A DNA stretch of 64,000 nt, taken from Brachybacterium fresconis (lineage in GTDB: Bacteria; Actinomycetota; Actinomycetes; Actinomycetales; Dermabacteraceae). This document shows, piece after piece, positions 25,121 through 36,324 of the stretch. The DNA is taken from NCBI RefSeq assembly GCF_017876515.1, contig NZ_JAGIOC010000001.1:3844001-3908000 (forward strand), in the 5' to 3' direction. Within the stretch, counting starts at the first letter, position 1. Every line of letters begins with the position of its first letter. The position numbers and the translations under genes were made by a program. The notes beneath the pieces were generated by a model that saw only the letters and a program-made list of their open reading frames with translations, had not been told where the DNA came from and did not search any database.

Positions 25121-27398
25121 CATCGACCCCCCAGAGCGAGGTGGATTCCGACGGGCGGAAGAAGCGGTTCTCGAGAGCGCTGGCGAGCTCGCGCAGCGTG
25201 GCGATCGCGGCGTCGGCCTCCTCGAGCAGCGCGGTGGGGGCCCCGTCCGAGGCGTCGGCCCCGTCGGCGGGGCGCAGCAGCTCGCGCGGCTCCCACGCGC
25301 CGATGCGACCGCGCAGCGCCGTCAGCGGAGCGCGGAGCTCGGGGGAGGGGTCCAGCTCCGGCAGGCGGTCGAGCGTCGAGTGCAGACGCTCCAGCTGGAA
25401 GGCGATCGAACGCGGCAGCGTGGTGTCCGTCAGCAGCAGTTCGAGCAGCAGCTCGGACTGCACGGCCGCGTGGTAGGAGCGGCGGTAGGACGCCCCGGAC
25501 TCCGTGATCACGGCGACCGCTCCGGCGATGCGGGCCTCGGCGGCGCGGCTGCGGCGCCGGCCCAGGGTGGCGCGCAGCAGGGCCAGCAGACCCATGGTCC
25601 GCTCGATCTTGCGGCCGATCTCCGTGAGGTCCCAGCCGAGGTTGCGCGGCATCGAGTCGGCGACCGCGCCCGAGAGGGTCAGGCAGCCGTCGACGATGTC
25701 CGTCAGCCCGCGCTCCAGCGGTGGGGATTCCGGTCCGGCGAGGGTGTGGATGCGGCCCCGCATGCGCGCGATCACCGGCCAGATGTCATCGGAGATCAGG
25801 TCCCGCAGCGTGCGGGTGGTGTGGGCGAGGGAGGCATAGGACTGGGCGAGGGAGCCGGGGCGGCCGACGTCGGTCAACAGGCTCGTGACCTCGGTGTGGA
25901 CGTCCTCCGGGTCATGGGGGTCCCGGGAGAGGAAGCCCGGATAGGTGGTGGTGACGTCGGTCACCGCTGTCAGCAGCACGGCCTGGGCGGTGCGGGCGGT
26001 GGGGCCGTGCTCCGAGCCGAGGTCGTTGGAGGTGTCCAGCACGGTGCGCAGCAGACGGGCGGTGGAATCGACCCGCTCCAGGTAGCGGCCGAACCAGAAC
26101 AGGTCCGAGCCGATCGAGCGCGTCATCGCGGGATAGGCCGTGAGCACGCCGCGGGTCACCGCCGTCAGGGCCCGGTCCGCCGGATCAGAACCCTGCGCCT
26201 CCTCCCCGGGCGCGACGGGCAGCGCGGAGGTCTCCGGGACGGTCACCCACACGTCCTTGAGCGCCTCGGGCCCCTCGTCGTCGGTCAGGGCGACCCCGCC
26301 GGGCAGCACCTCGAAGCCGTCCTCGGAGGCGACGACCAGCACGCGCAGGCGCACGGGGCGCTCGACCAGCTCGTCGCCGCCGTCGGGGTCCAGCGACGGC
26401 CAGCCCGCGCGTCCGTTCCGGGCCCCGGGCGCGGCGGGACGAAGCTGGAGGTCCTCGTGGAGGATCTGCCGGCAGAGGTCGGGCAGCGCCGACCGCAGCG
26501 CGGGATTCTCCAGCAGGCCCGCCCCGAAGGGGTTCAGCACCTCCACGTCGCCGCAGCGGGCGGCCTCGATGAGGCCCGTGACGCCGCCGAGACGGGTGGG
26601 TCCCAGGTCGAGGGGGTCCAGCAGCTCGGAGGGCAGCAGGCGGATCATGGCGTCGACCGCGTCCCCGGGATCGGCGTCGGCCCCCGGCAGGCGCAGCGTC
26701 AGGGTGCCGGAACCGGTGCGCAGATCACCCGCGGAGACCACCGGGGCGCCCAGCAGATTCGCGAACCAGCTGTCGTCGAAGGCGCGCAGCGGGTCCTCGA
26801 CGTCGTCATCGGTGACCACGACGGTGCGCCCGGCGCGGCCGTCGGTGCGGGTGCGATGGTGCAGGGTGCTGCGGACGGTGTCGAAGAAGGGGTGCAGGCG
26901 GCGCAGGGCCGTCGTGCGGTACAGCGTCGGGGCGCAGCGGGACAGCGCCCGACGGACCTCGAGGGCGATCCCGGCGCCGTCCGGCACGTCGACCGAGTCC
27001 TCGAGCACCACCCACGACCCGTCGTCGGTGCGGGTCAGAGTGCTGGTCAGGGCGAAGAGATGGTGACTGCCGCGGGCAGGGATCCCGATCGCGGAGCGGA
27101 GATAGGCCGGGTCCTGCAGCAGCTCCGCGGTCGGCGCGACGTCGGTGCCCAGCACCGTGCGCGGCCCGTAGAGATCCGCGTACAGCGCATCCAGCAGCCG
27201 GACCCGCTGGATCAGGCCGGCGGAGATCGTCTCCCACTCCTCCGGCGGGAGGACGACGGGCACGGGATCGACGACGGGCGGGGCGACGGAGACGTCGTCG
27301 GCGATCATCGCTGCCGCCGACGTCGCCGCCCGGCGTCGACCTCGGGGGCCGAGCGCGGTCAGCGCCTCGGCCAGGGCCTGCGATGGTGCGATGCTCAC
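25113..27398 (-). CDS. Fused circularly permuted ATP-grasp / alpha-E protein
   Basis: 761 residues. The N-terminal ~430 residues match the circularly permuted ATP-grasp type 2 family: LIQRVRLLDALYADLYGPR, then TVVVTDDDVEDPL and LHEDLQLRPAAPG. The C-terminal ~310 residues match the helical alpha-E domain (LFWFGRYLERVDSTARLLR, FLSRDPHDPEDVH, ERTMGLLALLRATLG). In most species these are separate adjacent genes; here they are fused. Together with the overlapping transglutaminase gene (11-nt overlap) they form the conserved but uncharacterised cassette. GTG 27398 is a leaderless start. The much longer open frame reaching 28325 runs antisense through the AIM24 gene and is rejected. Confidence 0.88.
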   Translation of the reverse strand: MSIAPSQALAEALTALGPRGRRRAATSAAAMIADDVSVAPPVVDPVPVVLPPEEWETISAGLIQRVRLLDALYADLYGPRTVLGTDVAPTAELLQDPAYLRSAIGIPARGSHHLFALTSTLTRTDDGSWVVLEDSVDVPDGAGIALEVRRALSRCAPTLYRTTALRRLHPFFDTVRSTLHHRTRTDGRAGRTVVVTDDDVEDPLRAFDDSWFANLLGAPVVSAGDLRTGSGTLTLRLPGADADPGDAVDAMIRLLPSELLDPLDLGPTRLGGVTGLIEAARCGDVEVLNPFGAGLLENPALRSALPDLCRQILHEDLQLRPAAPGARNGRAGWPSLDPDGGDELVERPVRLRVLVVASEDGFEVLPGGVALTDDEGPEALKDVWVTVPETSALPVAPGEEAQGSDPADRALTAVTRGVLTAYPAMTRSIGSDLFWFGRYLERVDSTARLLRTVLDTSNDLGSEHGPTARTAQAVLLTAVTDVTTTYPGFLSRDPHDPEDVHTEVTSLLTDVGRPGSLAQSYASLAHTTRTLRDLISDDIWPVIARMRGRIHTLAGPESPPLERGLTDIVDGCLTLSGAVADSMPRNLGWDLTEIGRKIERTMGLLALLRATLGRRRSRAAEARIAGAVAVITESGASYRRSYHAAVQSELLLELLLTDTTLPRSIAFQLERLHSTLDRLPELDPSPELRAPLTALRGRIGAWEPRELLRPADGADASDGAPTALLEEADAAIATLRELASALENRFFRPSESTSLWGVDDV

Positions 27399-27410
27399 CG
27401 CACCATCGTA
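27399..27410 (-). promoter_or_regulatory. Leaderless -10 (TACGAT, 6 nt before GTG 27398)
   Basis: TACGAT at 27405-27410 on the minus strand fits TANNNT and ends exactly 6 nt before the GTG; no ribosome site is seen. Confidence 0.55.
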
Positions 27411-27448
27411 GGCATGCTGAGCTCGGTCGTGATCAGGATCGGTCGTGA

Positions 27449-28126
27449 TCAGGAGGAGGCGGTGACGGGCATCCCCTCGGAGGGCTGGACCACCACGAAG
27501 CCCGGCCCGTGGAAGCCGAGCTGGAAGGACTCCCCGGAGCCGCGGCCGATCAGCGAACCCATCTTGAAGTCGTTCTTGATCTGCGGCTGGAGGTTCGCCG
27601 ACCAGCACACCGCGGCCTGGGGGTCGACGAAGGTGGGCTGCTGGGAGCAGTCCAGCAGCATCGGCGGGCCGTCGGAGGTGACGGCGACCATGCCCTGCCC
27701 CTGCAGGAACAGGTTGAACAGACCGCCCGCCATGAAGCCCGCGCCGCCGAGGGACTTGATGTCCCACTGGATGGAGCCGTCGAAGGCGAGCATGTTCTTG
27801 GTGTTCAGGGTGAGGGCCTCGCCCTCGAGCTGGATCAGGAAGATCTCGTCGGCCTGGTGGGCGAAGAAGATCTCGCCGTGACCGGTGGTGCGCATCATGT
27901 TGCCGCCCTCCCCGGTGGCCATCTTCTTCAGCAGCTTCATGCCGCCGCCGGAGCCCTGGTAGGCGAAATCCATCTGCCCCTGGTAGGCGACCATCGCCCC
28001 GGCGGAGGAGACGATCTCGGGGGATTGCGGGGTCAGCGAGCAGCGCAGCATCTTGGAGGACTGCAGCGCCCACCGATCGGTGGTCTGCCGTTCCTGGTTG
28101 GCCGCGTCGAACAGATTGGAGCGCAT
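27449..28126 (-). CDS. AIM24 family protein
   Basis: 225 residues, all-beta. Pattern of the AIM24 family (tryptophan-RNA-binding-attenuator-like fold): VAYQGQMDFAYQGSGGG, FFAHQADEIFLIQLEGE, FLQGQGMVAVTSDG and a C-terminal GFHGPGFVVVQPSEG. Role in bacteria is unknown; the yeast homologue is mitochondrial. ATG 28126 has a GGGAAGGG ribosome site. It lies 50 nt upstream of the ATP-grasp/alpha-E gene on the same strand, but that gene has its own leaderless promoter signal. Divergent from the protein kinase gene. Confidence 0.85.
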   Translation of the reverse strand: MRSNLFDAANQERQTTDRWALQSSKMLRCSLTPQSPEIVSSAGAMVAYQGQMDFAYQGSGGGMKLLKKMATGEGGNMMRTTGHGEIFFAHQADEIFLIQLEGEALTLNTKNMLAFDGSIQWDIKSLGGAGFMAGGLFNLFLQGQGMVAVTSDGPPMLLDCSQQPTFVDPQAAVCWSANLQPQIKNDFKMGSLIGRGSGESFQLGFHGPGFVVVQPSEGMPVTASS

Positions 28127-28342
28127 GGGTGCCCTTCCCTCTCGGATGCCCGGTCCGGCCCGGGTCGCCACGGCGCCCACCGCGCCGCAGAGCGATGGTC
28201 TCACGGCCGCGGGAATCTGCAGAGGGGGCGGGCCGTCCCGGGGCACCGACGCGGAGCGCCCGCGACGGTGCCGGGCGAGGATTCGAGGTGGGAAGGCTGT
28301 GGGGGAGCGGTGAAGCCGGGGCCACTTCTCCGGCGCGCCTCG

Positions 28343-28354
28343 TAGCATGTGCTC
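28343..28354 (+). promoter_or_regulatory. Leaderless -10 (TAGCAT, 6 nt before ATG 28355)
   Basis: TAGCAT at 28343-28348 fits TANNNT and ends exactly 6 nt before the ATG. This fixes the start at 28355 rather than the upstream in-frame GTG 28349. Confidence 0.55.
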
Positions 28355-30460
<2,106 letters not shown>

Positions 30461-30628
30461 CCAGCGACGGTGAGGTCCGTGCTCGCCGACCGTCTCTGCG
30501 CGCGTCATGTGCTCGGGACCACCGGCGCGTGAGGTGTCCCATGGGGCCCGCCGATGCCCAGGAGCGGACCGTTAAACTCTCATCGACCTGTCACCCACCG
30601 CAGCCCCGGTCCGGGGCGAGGAGCATCC

Positions 30629-31438
30629 ATGGCCGCGTCCGGCTCGTCGAAGTCCTCCCCGTCGAAATCAGCGCAGGAGCGTCGATCCGCTCAGCGTGAG
30701 CAGCTGCGCCAGCAGCGGCAGACCGAGCTGCGGCGCCAGCGCACGGTGCGCACCATCGTGATCGCGGCGATCACCGTGGTCGCCCTGGTGATCCTCGCCG
30801 GTCTGGGCTTCCTGATCTACAAGTCCACCCAGCCCGAGGGCCCGGTTCCCACGCCTGCGGGGATGAGCGAGGACCAGGCCTACCTGAGCTTCGGTGCCCC
30901 GGAGGACTCCGGCAAGCCCGTCGTGGAGATCCATCTCGACTACATGTGCCCCATCTGCGGCCAGTTCGAGGAGATCAACGGCGAGGACGTCCAGACGATG
31001 ATCGAGAACGAGGACGCCACCGTCCACATCGTCCCGCGCCGCTTCCTGGACAGCCAGTCGACCACCGGGGACTACTCCTCGCGGGCGGCTGCAGCCATGG
31101 TCGCGATCTACGAGGAGGATCCGGCGGCGGCGCTGGCCTTCATGCAGCTGCTGTTCGCCAACCAGCCCGCCGAGGGCAGCGCCGGTCTCACGGACGAGGA
31201 GATCTGGGCGTATGCCCAGGAGGCCGGAGCGCCCGATTCCGTGAAGGCGACGATCGACGACGGCACCTATGTCCGCTGGGTGCGGGAGGTCTCCGATCCC
31301 TACGCCGACGAGAAGGGTGCGGGCACCCCCTACATCGAGATCAACGGCACGCCGTTCGAGGACTGGTCCACTCCCGGTGCCCTGGCCGATGCGGTCGAGG
31401 CCGCCGGCAGCGGTGCCTCCGACGGCGGCGGGAAGTGA
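30629..31438 (+). CDS. Membrane-anchored DsbA-like thiol-disulfide oxidoreductase
   Basis: 269 residues. A basic Gln/Arg-rich cytoplasmic start is followed by one helix (TIVIAAITVVALVILAGLGFLIY) and an outside thioredoxin-fold domain. The active site CPIC is in HLDYMCPICGQFEEING near residue 110; a cis-Pro loop appears as GTPYIEINGTPF near the C-terminus. Family members oxidise or isomerise disulfides in exported proteins. ATG 30629 has a GAGGAG ribosome site. Upstream in-frame sequence from 30554 lacks a signal and is left out. Confidence 0.9.
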   Translation: MAASGSSKSSPSKSAQERRSAQREQLRQQRQTELRRQRTVRTIVIAAITVVALVILAGLGFLIYKSTQPEGPVPTPAGMSEDQAYLSFGAPEDSGKPVVEIHLDYMCPICGQFEEINGEDVQTMIENEDATVHIVPRRFLDSQSTTGDYSSRAAAAMVAIYEEDPAAALAFMQLLFANQPAEGSAGLTDEEIWAYAQEAGAPDSVKATIDDGTYVRWVREVSDPYADEKGAGTPYIEINGTPFEDWSTPGALADAVEAAGSGASDGGGK

Positions 31439-31503
31439 CGAGTCCCCACGCGGCACGCGCCGTGCCCGGGGATCCGTGGCTCCGACGGGTCCGTCGGCTC
31501 CAC

Positions 31504-31548
31504 TAGACTGCTAGGCCCCAGGGGCCGGTCGATCCGTCGGCCGGCCCC
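31504..31548 (+). promoter_or_regulatory. Candidate tRNA promoter and leader hairpin
   Basis: TAGACT at 31504-31509 fits a -10 element 44 nt before the tRNA. An inverted repeat GGGGCCGG (31521-31528) / CCGGCCCC (31541-31548) follows. It may be part of the tRNA precursor leader or a terminator of the upstream gene; no T-run follows. Confidence 0.4.
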
Positions 31549-31552
31549 TCCC

Positions 31553-31624
31553 GCTGGAGTGGCGCAACGGTAGCGCACCTGTCTTGTAAACAGGCGGTTG
31601 CGGGTTCGATTCCCGTCTCCAGCT
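31553..31624 (+). tRNA. tRNA-Thr (anticodon TGT)
   Basis: The 72-nt sequence folds as a complete cloverleaf. Acceptor arms are GCTGGAG / CTCCAGC with discriminator T; the D arm is GCGC-AACGGTA-GCGC and the anticodon arm CCTGT-CTTGTAA-ACAGG with anticodon TGT. The T arm is GCGGG-TTCGATT-CCCGT. CCA is not encoded, as is usual in many Actinobacteria. It reads ACA and, by wobble, other ACN codons. Confidence 0.97.
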
Positions 31625-31755
31625 CTCCTCCGACCGGCGCACACGCACGCCGCGCATTCTCCGGGGAGCTCTGTGGAGCTGTCGCGCGCACTCCGGTGAG
31701 CACATCACCGCGTCCGGGGAGCAGCAGAGCCCCCGCGGTCACGGCCGGACCGCGC

Positions 31756-33309
31756 TCAGAACGTCTCGTAGGTCGCGCGGTTCACCATGAAGCCGTGCCC
31801 GGTCATGACGTTCCAACAGGTCATGCCGTCGAAGCGGCTGGTGCACGCCATGTCTCCGTGCTTCGCGCTGAGGTCGTACTCAAGGGTCGTCGCGTTCTCG
31901 TGGAGATAGGACTGGCCGCAGTCGAGCTCGGATTCCTTCCCCGCGACGGTGATCGAGAACGGCCCGCTGTCGCAGTCCTCGAGACCGGCCCCGGAGTAGT
32001 CGCGATCGACCAGGGAGCAGGACGCCGAGTCCTCTTCGAGGGTGCAGGAGATGTTCCCGGACGGCGACTGGAGCTTGGTCAGCTCCGTCGCGTCGTCGGG
32101 GGCGGGGGAGACGGGATCCGGCTCCGTCGTCGGGGTCTTCTCCGGGGTCGTCTCCTCCTCGGTGGTCTCCGCGGCGGTGGTGCTGTCGCGCTGATAGGTC
32201 TCGTCGTCCCCGCCGAACCAGGCGCGGCCCACGAGAGCTGCGACCACCAGCAGGATGAGCACGAGGATCAGGCACCCGCCGCAGGCGAACCAGGCACGAC
32301 GGCGGGAGCGTCCGGTGTCGTCGGAACCGTCGTCACCGCCGGGCGGTGGCGCGACAGGAGGATGCTCGGCCGTCGAATGCGCGCCAGCAGGCTGCGTGCC
32401 CGAGGGCTGCGCACCAGGAGGAGAGGCGGAGTAGCCGTAGACGCCCGCGGCGCCGGCCGCGCCGGCCGCCTTCGCTCCACGCTCACCCGGCTCGCCCGCA
32501 GGGGAGCCCGGGGCCGTGCCGGTGGGGGATCCGCCGGCAGGGCCGGCGCCCGTCGGAACGGCGGCGCCTCCCGCAGCGGCGCCCCCGGCAGCAGAAGCAC
32601 CTCCCGCAGCGGCGCCTCCTGTGGCCGGACCGAGCGGCACCACGGAGGCGTCCTGCGACACGCGGACCCCGTTGGTGGCGCCGGGTACTGAGGCCCCGGG
32701 GCCGTCCGCGGCAGGCGGCGGAGCGGATGAGTCCGCCGTGCCCCAGAGTGCCTCGTCCGGGAAGTCGCCCCAGACCGAGGCCTCCTCGGGCTCGGCCGGT
32801 GCGCTCGGCGGTGCGGACTGCACGGACGGTGCCGACGGCGGCACGACGGCCGGAGCAGGAGCCGTGTCGTCGGAACCGCTCGGAGGTCCCGACTCCTCGG
32901 GCATGCTCCCGGCGGAGCCCTCCTCCGCATCGTCCGGCAGACCGATCGGAGCCATCGCGGCGGTGGAGGGCCCACCGTCCGCGCCCTCGGGATCACCGGC
33001 GTGAGCGGTTTCGTGAGCGGTTTCATCACTGTTCCCTGCCTCGGCAGCCTGTTCGGCCTCGGCGTCGCTCGGGGCGGCCTGCTCGGCCCCGGCGGCCTGC
33101 TCGGCGTCCCCGGTGCCGGCCTGCTCGTCGTAGGCCTGCTTGGCCCAGGGATTCGTGGCGAGGATCCACTGGCGCGCCACCTCGGGGCACGACGGGTTCA
33201 GCACGATCAGCCGCTGGAGCTGGGGACGCTTCTCCGTGAGCTCGAGCAGACGCTCCGGCGACGTGCTCGGATCGCGTGCTTCCTCTGCCGCTGATCGTGG
33301 CTCGGCCAC
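31756..33309 (-). CDS. Variant leucine-rich-repeat membrane protein
   Basis: 517 residues. Residues ~1-60 match the variant-LRR domain (DPSTSPERLLELTEKRPQ, then NPSCPEVARQWILATNPW). A ~270-residue Pro/Ala/Gly/Ser-rich linker follows, including AAGGASAAGGAAAGGAA-type repeats. Then come a transmembrane helix rich in Gly and Leu (CGGCLILVLILLVVAALVG), a Thr/Glu linker, and an outside C-terminal domain of ~125 residues with several cysteines (NISCTLEEDSASCSLVD, LEDCDSG, DMACTSRFDGMTCWNVMTGHGF). Function is unknown. GTG 33309 is chosen because GAGGGAG lies 6 nt upstream; the frame extends to GTG 33333. Confidence 0.8.
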   Translation of the reverse strand: MAEPRSAAEEARDPSTSPERLLELTEKRPQLQRLIVLNPSCPEVARQWILATNPWAKQAYDEQAGTGDAEQAAGAEQAAPSDAEAEQAAEAGNSDETAHETAHAGDPEGADGGPSTAAMAPIGLPDDAEEGSAGSMPEESGPPSGSDDTAPAPAVVPPSAPSVQSAPPSAPAEPEEASVWGDFPDEALWGTADSSAPPPAADGPGASVPGATNGVRVSQDASVVPLGPATGGAAAGGASAAGGAAAGGAAVPTGAGPAGGSPTGTAPGSPAGEPGERGAKAAGAAGAAGVYGYSASPPGAQPSGTQPAGAHSTAEHPPVAPPPGGDDGSDDTGRSRRRAWFACGGCLILVLILLVVAALVGRAWFGGDDETYQRDSTTAAETTEEETTPEKTPTTEPDPVSPAPDDATELTKLQSPSGNISCTLEEDSASCSLVDRDYSGAGLEDCDSGPFSITVAGKESELDCGQSYLHENATTLEYDLSAKHGDMACTSRFDGMTCWNVMTGHGFMVNRATYETF

Positions 33310-33606
33310 AGGCTTCTCCCTCGGTGTCGACACGGGCTCTCGGGCGCGCCCAGGACCTCACCGCAGCCGCACGAGGCGCGCCGCGGACCCCGAGAGTCTG
33401 ACACCACCGCCCGCGACGGTCCACCTCCGGGACCGGCTCGGACGCTCCCCGGCGGCCGAGCGCGCCACCTCAGGGCCATCCCAGGCTCCCGTGTGACCAG
33501 CGTGGTGACCGTGGTTCAGGACCGGGGAGCAGGGCCTCGACGTGACCTCGGCTACTCCGGGCTCCGTCGGCTGCTCCGGCCGGCGTCGGCGCTCACCCCT
33601 CGGCCC
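33310..33606. other. Intergenic region, no gene seen
   Basis: The region lies upstream of the variant-LRR gene and downstream of treS. A 13-bp sequence CTCACCCCTCGGC is duplicated at 33592-33604 and 33606-33618, the second copy containing the treS stop codon. No terminator or promoter could be assigned. Confidence 0.5.
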
Positions 33607-35385
33607 TCACCCCTCGGCGATCACCGGCAGCGTGGTGGTGGCCGTCATCGGTTCCCCGTCCGGGTGCAGCGCCCGGACCTTCAGCCAGTAGTAGCCGTGC
33701 GGCCCGAGCATGACGGTCAGGGTTCCGTCGGCGTCGACCGGGGGGAACTCGTGCCCGCCGAAGAGGTCCCGCACCGTGCGCCGGGCGAAGTCGGCCAGGT
33801 CGAGCGTCGCGGTGACGGGCTGGGCGGAGAGGTTGAACACGCACAGCAGCGTCTCGGCGTGGAAATCCGCCTCCTCCCCGTGGTCGGCGCCGTCGTAGGT
33901 GCGGGTGAAGGCCAGCACGCGGTCGGAGTCCGCGGCGACGTGGGCGTGGTCGCCCATGCCGAAGGCGTCGTGCTCGCGACGCACGGCGAGCATCCAGCGC
34001 ACGAAGTGCAGCAGCGAGCTGGAGTGCGCCATCTGCGCCTCCACGTTGGTGGTGACGTAGTGGTGGACGAGCGACTGGATCACCGGCAGGTACAGCTTCC
34101 CCGGATCGGTGATCTCGCTGAACCCGGCATTGCGGTCCGGGGTCCACTGCATCGGCGTGCGCACCGCGTCGCGGTCATCGAGCCAGATGTTGTCGCCCAT
34201 GGCGATCTCGTCGCCGTAGTAGAGGAAGGGGGACCCGGGCATCGACAGCAGCAGCGCGTGGATCAGCTCCGTCTCGGAGCGGGAGTTGTCCAGCAGCGGG
34301 GCGAGCCGCCGACGGATCCCGACGTTCGCCCGCATCCGGGAATCGGGGGCGTACCAGCCGAGCATCGCGGTGCGCTCCTCGCCGGTGACCATCTCCAACG
34401 TCAGCTCGTCGTGGTTGCGCAGGAAGGTGCCCCATTGGGCGCCGGCGGGGATATCGGGGGTATCGGCGAGGATGTCGATGATCTGCCGGGCGCTGCCCTC
34501 GCGCAGCGCGTAGAACAGCCGCGGCATCACGGGGAAGTGGAAGCACATGTGGCACTCGGGTCGATCCTCGGTGCCGAAATACTCCACGACATCGCGCGGC
34601 CACTGGTTGGCCTCGGCGACGATCACGCGCCCGGGCCAGTGCGCATCGACGTAGGAGCGCAGGTCCGCGAGGAAGTCATGGGTGGCCGGGAGGTTCTCCC
34701 CGTCCGTGCCCTCCTGCTCGAACAGGTACGGGATGGCGTCGGCCCGGAAGCCGTCGATCCCCTTGTCCATCCAGAACCGCACCACGTCGAAGATCGCCTC
34801 GCGGACCTTCGGGTTCTCGAAGTTCAGGTCCGGCTGGTGGGAGAAGAAGCGGTGCCAGAAGAACTGGCGGCGCACCGGGTCGAAGCTCCAGTTCGACTCC
34901 TCGGTGTCCACGAAGATGATGCGCGCCTCGGCGTACTTCTCGTCGGTGTCCGACCACACGTAGAAATCGCCGTACGGCCCCTCGGGATCCGAGCGCGACT
35001 CGAGGAACCACGGGTGCTTGTCCGAGGTGTGGTTCATCGGCAGATCGATGAGCACCCGGATGCCGCGCTGGTGGGCCTCGGAGACCAGACGCTCGAAGTC
35101 GGTGATCGAGCCGAATTCCGGCAGCACCGCCTCGTAGTCGGAGATGTCGTACCCGCCGTCCCGCAGCGGGGAGGCCATGAAGGGAGGCAGCCACAAGCAG
35201 TCGATGCCCAGCCACTGCAGGTAGTCCAGGCGGTCGATGAGGCCGGTGAAGTCCCCGGTGCCGTCCCCGTTGCCGTCGGCGAAGGCGCGCACGAGCACCT
35301 CGTAGAAGACGGCCTTGCGATACCAGTGGGGGTCGTAGTCGACCCCGGGGCCCTGAGGGGAGAACTGCGCAGCGTTCAGGGGCAT
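33607..35385 (-). CDS. treS: Maltose alpha-D-glucosyltransferase (trehalose synthase)
   Basis: 592 residues. Interconverts maltose and trehalose in the cytoplasm and, with Pep2/GlgE, feeds glucan synthesis. GH13 signature motifs: nucleophile Asp216 in FRADAIPY, acid/base Glu258 in IVAEANQW, and Asp326 in RNHDELT. The N-terminal DPHWYRKAVFYEVLVRAF and DCLWLPPFMASPLRDGGY are typical of TreS rather than amylases. ATG 35385 has GGAGG upstream; longer in-frame starts to 35517 are unsupported. No pep2 gene follows directly, unlike many Actinobacteria. Divergent from the gene at 35516; a weak TTGACC...TAGGCT pair (35433-35459) has only a 15-nt spacer. Confidence 0.95.
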   Translation of the reverse strand: MPLNAAQFSPQGPGVDYDPHWYRKAVFYEVLVRAFADGNGDGTGDFTGLIDRLDYLQWLGIDCLWLPPFMASPLRDGGYDISDYEAVLPEFGSITDFERLVSEAHQRGIRVLIDLPMNHTSDKHPWFLESRSDPEGPYGDFYVWSDTDEKYAEARIIFVDTEESNWSFDPVRRQFFWHRFFSHQPDLNFENPKVREAIFDVVRFWMDKGIDGFRADAIPYLFEQEGTDGENLPATHDFLADLRSYVDAHWPGRVIVAEANQWPRDVVEYFGTEDRPECHMCFHFPVMPRLFYALREGSARQIIDILADTPDIPAGAQWGTFLRNHDELTLEMVTGEERTAMLGWYAPDSRMRANVGIRRRLAPLLDNSRSETELIHALLLSMPGSPFLYYGDEIAMGDNIWLDDRDAVRTPMQWTPDRNAGFSEITDPGKLYLPVIQSLVHHYVTTNVEAQMAHSSSLLHFVRWMLAVRREHDAFGMGDHAHVAADSDRVLAFTRTYDGADHGEEADFHAETLLCVFNLSAQPVTATLDLADFARRTVRDLFGGHEFPPVDADGTLTVMLGPHGYYWLKVRALHPDGEPMTATTTLPVIAEG

Positions 35386-35515
35386 CGGATCCTCCGCGTC
35401 GGTGAGGGCGGCACATCGCCGGACGTGGCACCAGCCTAGTGCTCCCTTAGCATGGTCAACAGCTCGGCGGACGAGGACGTCCGTCGACCGCAGCACCGAC
35501 GTGCCGGGAGGGGAC

Positions 35516-36247
35516 ATGGGGCAGCCGGATCACGGGCAGCCGGGCCAGGGGCAGCATGCGCAGGGGCAGTTCTCTGCGGGGCACGTCCCCGAGGGATCGT
35601 TCGCGCCAGGGCCGGGCGGGGGACCGATGGAGCCGTGGCCGCCGCGGCGCTCGCGCCCCGGGATCTGGATCGCGCTGGGCTGCGCGGTGCTGGTGATCCT
35701 GCTGCTGCTGATCGCCGTGACCGGGGGTGTCATCTACCTGGTGACCCGCGGCGGGCAGGACGAGACGACGGCGCCCGAGACGGCGCAGCACTCCGGGGAG
35801 TACTTCTCCGTGCAGTACCCCGCGACCTGGTTCTCCCGCGAGATCACCGCCGATGAGTCGGAGTACGGGATGGTGCTCGAGGTCGCCGACGAGGAGATCC
35901 CGGACGACGCCTATGACGAGTTCGCCACGAACTCCGTGGTCGTGTACGTGTTCGACGCCGACCTGCACGCTCTGAAGGAATGCGAGAGCCAGTCGGGGTT
36001 CGTCGGCTACGGCTGGGACGATCCGGGGCCGCCGGAGACGATCGAGTCGGCCACCCTCGACGGCCGGGAGGTGCCCGGCTATCGCGCCACGGGTGAGCAC
36101 GCCGGTCAGGAGGCCGTGGCCGAGATGTACTGCGCCGACGTCGGGGACCTGGTGCTCCAGGTCGCCGTCGAGACGCACGGGAGCACCGAGCTGTCCCCCG
36201 AGGTCCGGACGATCCTGGACAGCTGGACGTGGACCGACGCCGCCTGA
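35516..36247 (+). CDS. Single-pass membrane protein, unknown (PsbP/Mog1-like fold possible)
   Basis: 243 residues. A Gln/Gly/Pro-rich cytoplasmic start leads to one helix (GIWIALGCAVLVILLLLIAV) and a ~165-residue outside domain. The outer domain begins GEYFSVQYPATWFSRE and ends with SPEVRTILDSWTWTDAA, a pattern of a strand-rich fold seen in PsbP-like lipoproteins of Actinobacteria. Two cysteines (KECESQ and EMYCAD) could form a disulfide. No function can be assigned. ATG 35516 follows GGGAGGGG; an upstream frame start at 35402 is rejected. Confidence 0.72.
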   Translation: MGQPDHGQPGQGQHAQGQFSAGHVPEGSFAPGPGGGPMEPWPPRRSRPGIWIALGCAVLVILLLLIAVTGGVIYLVTRGGQDETTAPETAQHSGEYFSVQYPATWFSREITADESEYGMVLEVADEEIPDDAYDEFATNSVVVYVFDADLHALKECESQSGFVGYGWDDPGPPETIESATLDGREVPGYRATGEHAGQEAVAEMYCADVGDLVLQVAVETHGSTELSPEVRTILDSWTWTDAA

Positions 36248-36324
36248 GGCGGTGACGACGCGACGCGGCACGGGACTGCGGTGGTGCGCGCCGTCTCGGG
36301 CTCGTCGGCCGCGCACCCGTCGAC

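Noticed and set aside
25113..28325. ATP-grasp/alpha-E protein of 1070 residues
   Set aside because: The N-terminal extension is a shadow of the AIM24 gene, which has its own ribosome site and family motifs in another frame.
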